Below the pieces are notes generated by a model, which saw only the letters and a list, made by a program, of their open reading frames with translations, had not been told where the DNA came from and ran no database searches. Of a stretch of DNA of 6,002 nucleotides, positions 5,967 through 6,002 are shown piece by piece. This DNA is from Bacteroidota bacterium (GTDB lineage Bacteria > Bacteroidota > Bacteroidia > Flavobacteriales_F > PHOS-HE28). The translations under genes were made by a program, and so were the position numbers. The stretch lies in contig JAEYWT010000138.1 in the NCBI GenBank assembly GCA_023428865.1, positions 1 to 6,002 on the forward strand, given 5' to 3'. How positions within the stretch are numbered: position 1 is the stretch's first letter; the number at the start of each line of letters is the position of its first letter.

Positions 5967-6002
5967 ATCGGCAATTGTGCGCTGTCGAACCAAGTGGCCG
6001 AA

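Noticed and set aside
1..6002. CRISPR array, tRNA or rRNA gene, insertion sequence, phage or defence genes
   Set aside because: I found no spaced repeats, terminal inverted repeats, transposase or integrase motifs, or RNA gene signatures; nearly all sequence is accounted for by household and envelope genes.

Overview
The window looks like a chromosomal piece from a member of the Bacteroidota, probably a Flavobacteriales-like lineage with fairly high GC (mid-50s % by eye). Three things point there: no start codon has a Shine-Dalgarno sequence in front of it, one upstream region carries an exact TAnnTTTG -7 promoter element, and there is a short lipoprotein of the kind common in that phylum. 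The taxon is an inference, since no marker was compared with a database.

Layout from left to right. (1) On the minus strand, a guanine deaminase gene (475-954) is followed after 11 bases by the start of an MtfA-like M90 peptidase gene that leaves the window at base 1. (2) Diverging from it on the plus strand is a tight pair: a DUF898/YjgN-type membrane protein (1079-2041), then a membrane-anchored M48 zinc metallopeptidase (2042-3160). The stop and start codons of the pair abut as TGAATG. (3) The peptidase gene converges on aspS (minus strand, 3124-4881), and their 3' ends overlap by 37 bp. aspS encodes a complete bacterial aspartyl-tRNA synthetase of 585 codons, but codon 194 is an in-frame TAG where the family has leucine. 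(4) Upstream of aspS on the same strand and in the same frame is a small lipoprotein gene (4954-5364). (5) Diverging from that, on the plus strand, is a secreted cysteine-rich protein starting with CSC after its signal peptide (5472-5966). It ends in TAG, but the frame stays open to the window edge and the tail resembles a continuation of the protein.

The most notable feature is the pattern of amber codons. One lies inside an essential gene and another may interrupt the CSC gene just before an expected cysteine. A third, closing the lipoprotein, appears to be a normal terminator, which argues against full reassignment of TAG. Sequencing or assembly error, a recent nonsense mutation with a second aspS copy, and partial amber suppression remain possible. 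The other genes are conserved household or envelope functions. I see no CRISPR array, tRNA, rRNA, insertion sequence, phage gene or defence system. No gene-free stretch exceeds 300 bases; the longest is the 124-base divergent region at 955-1078.
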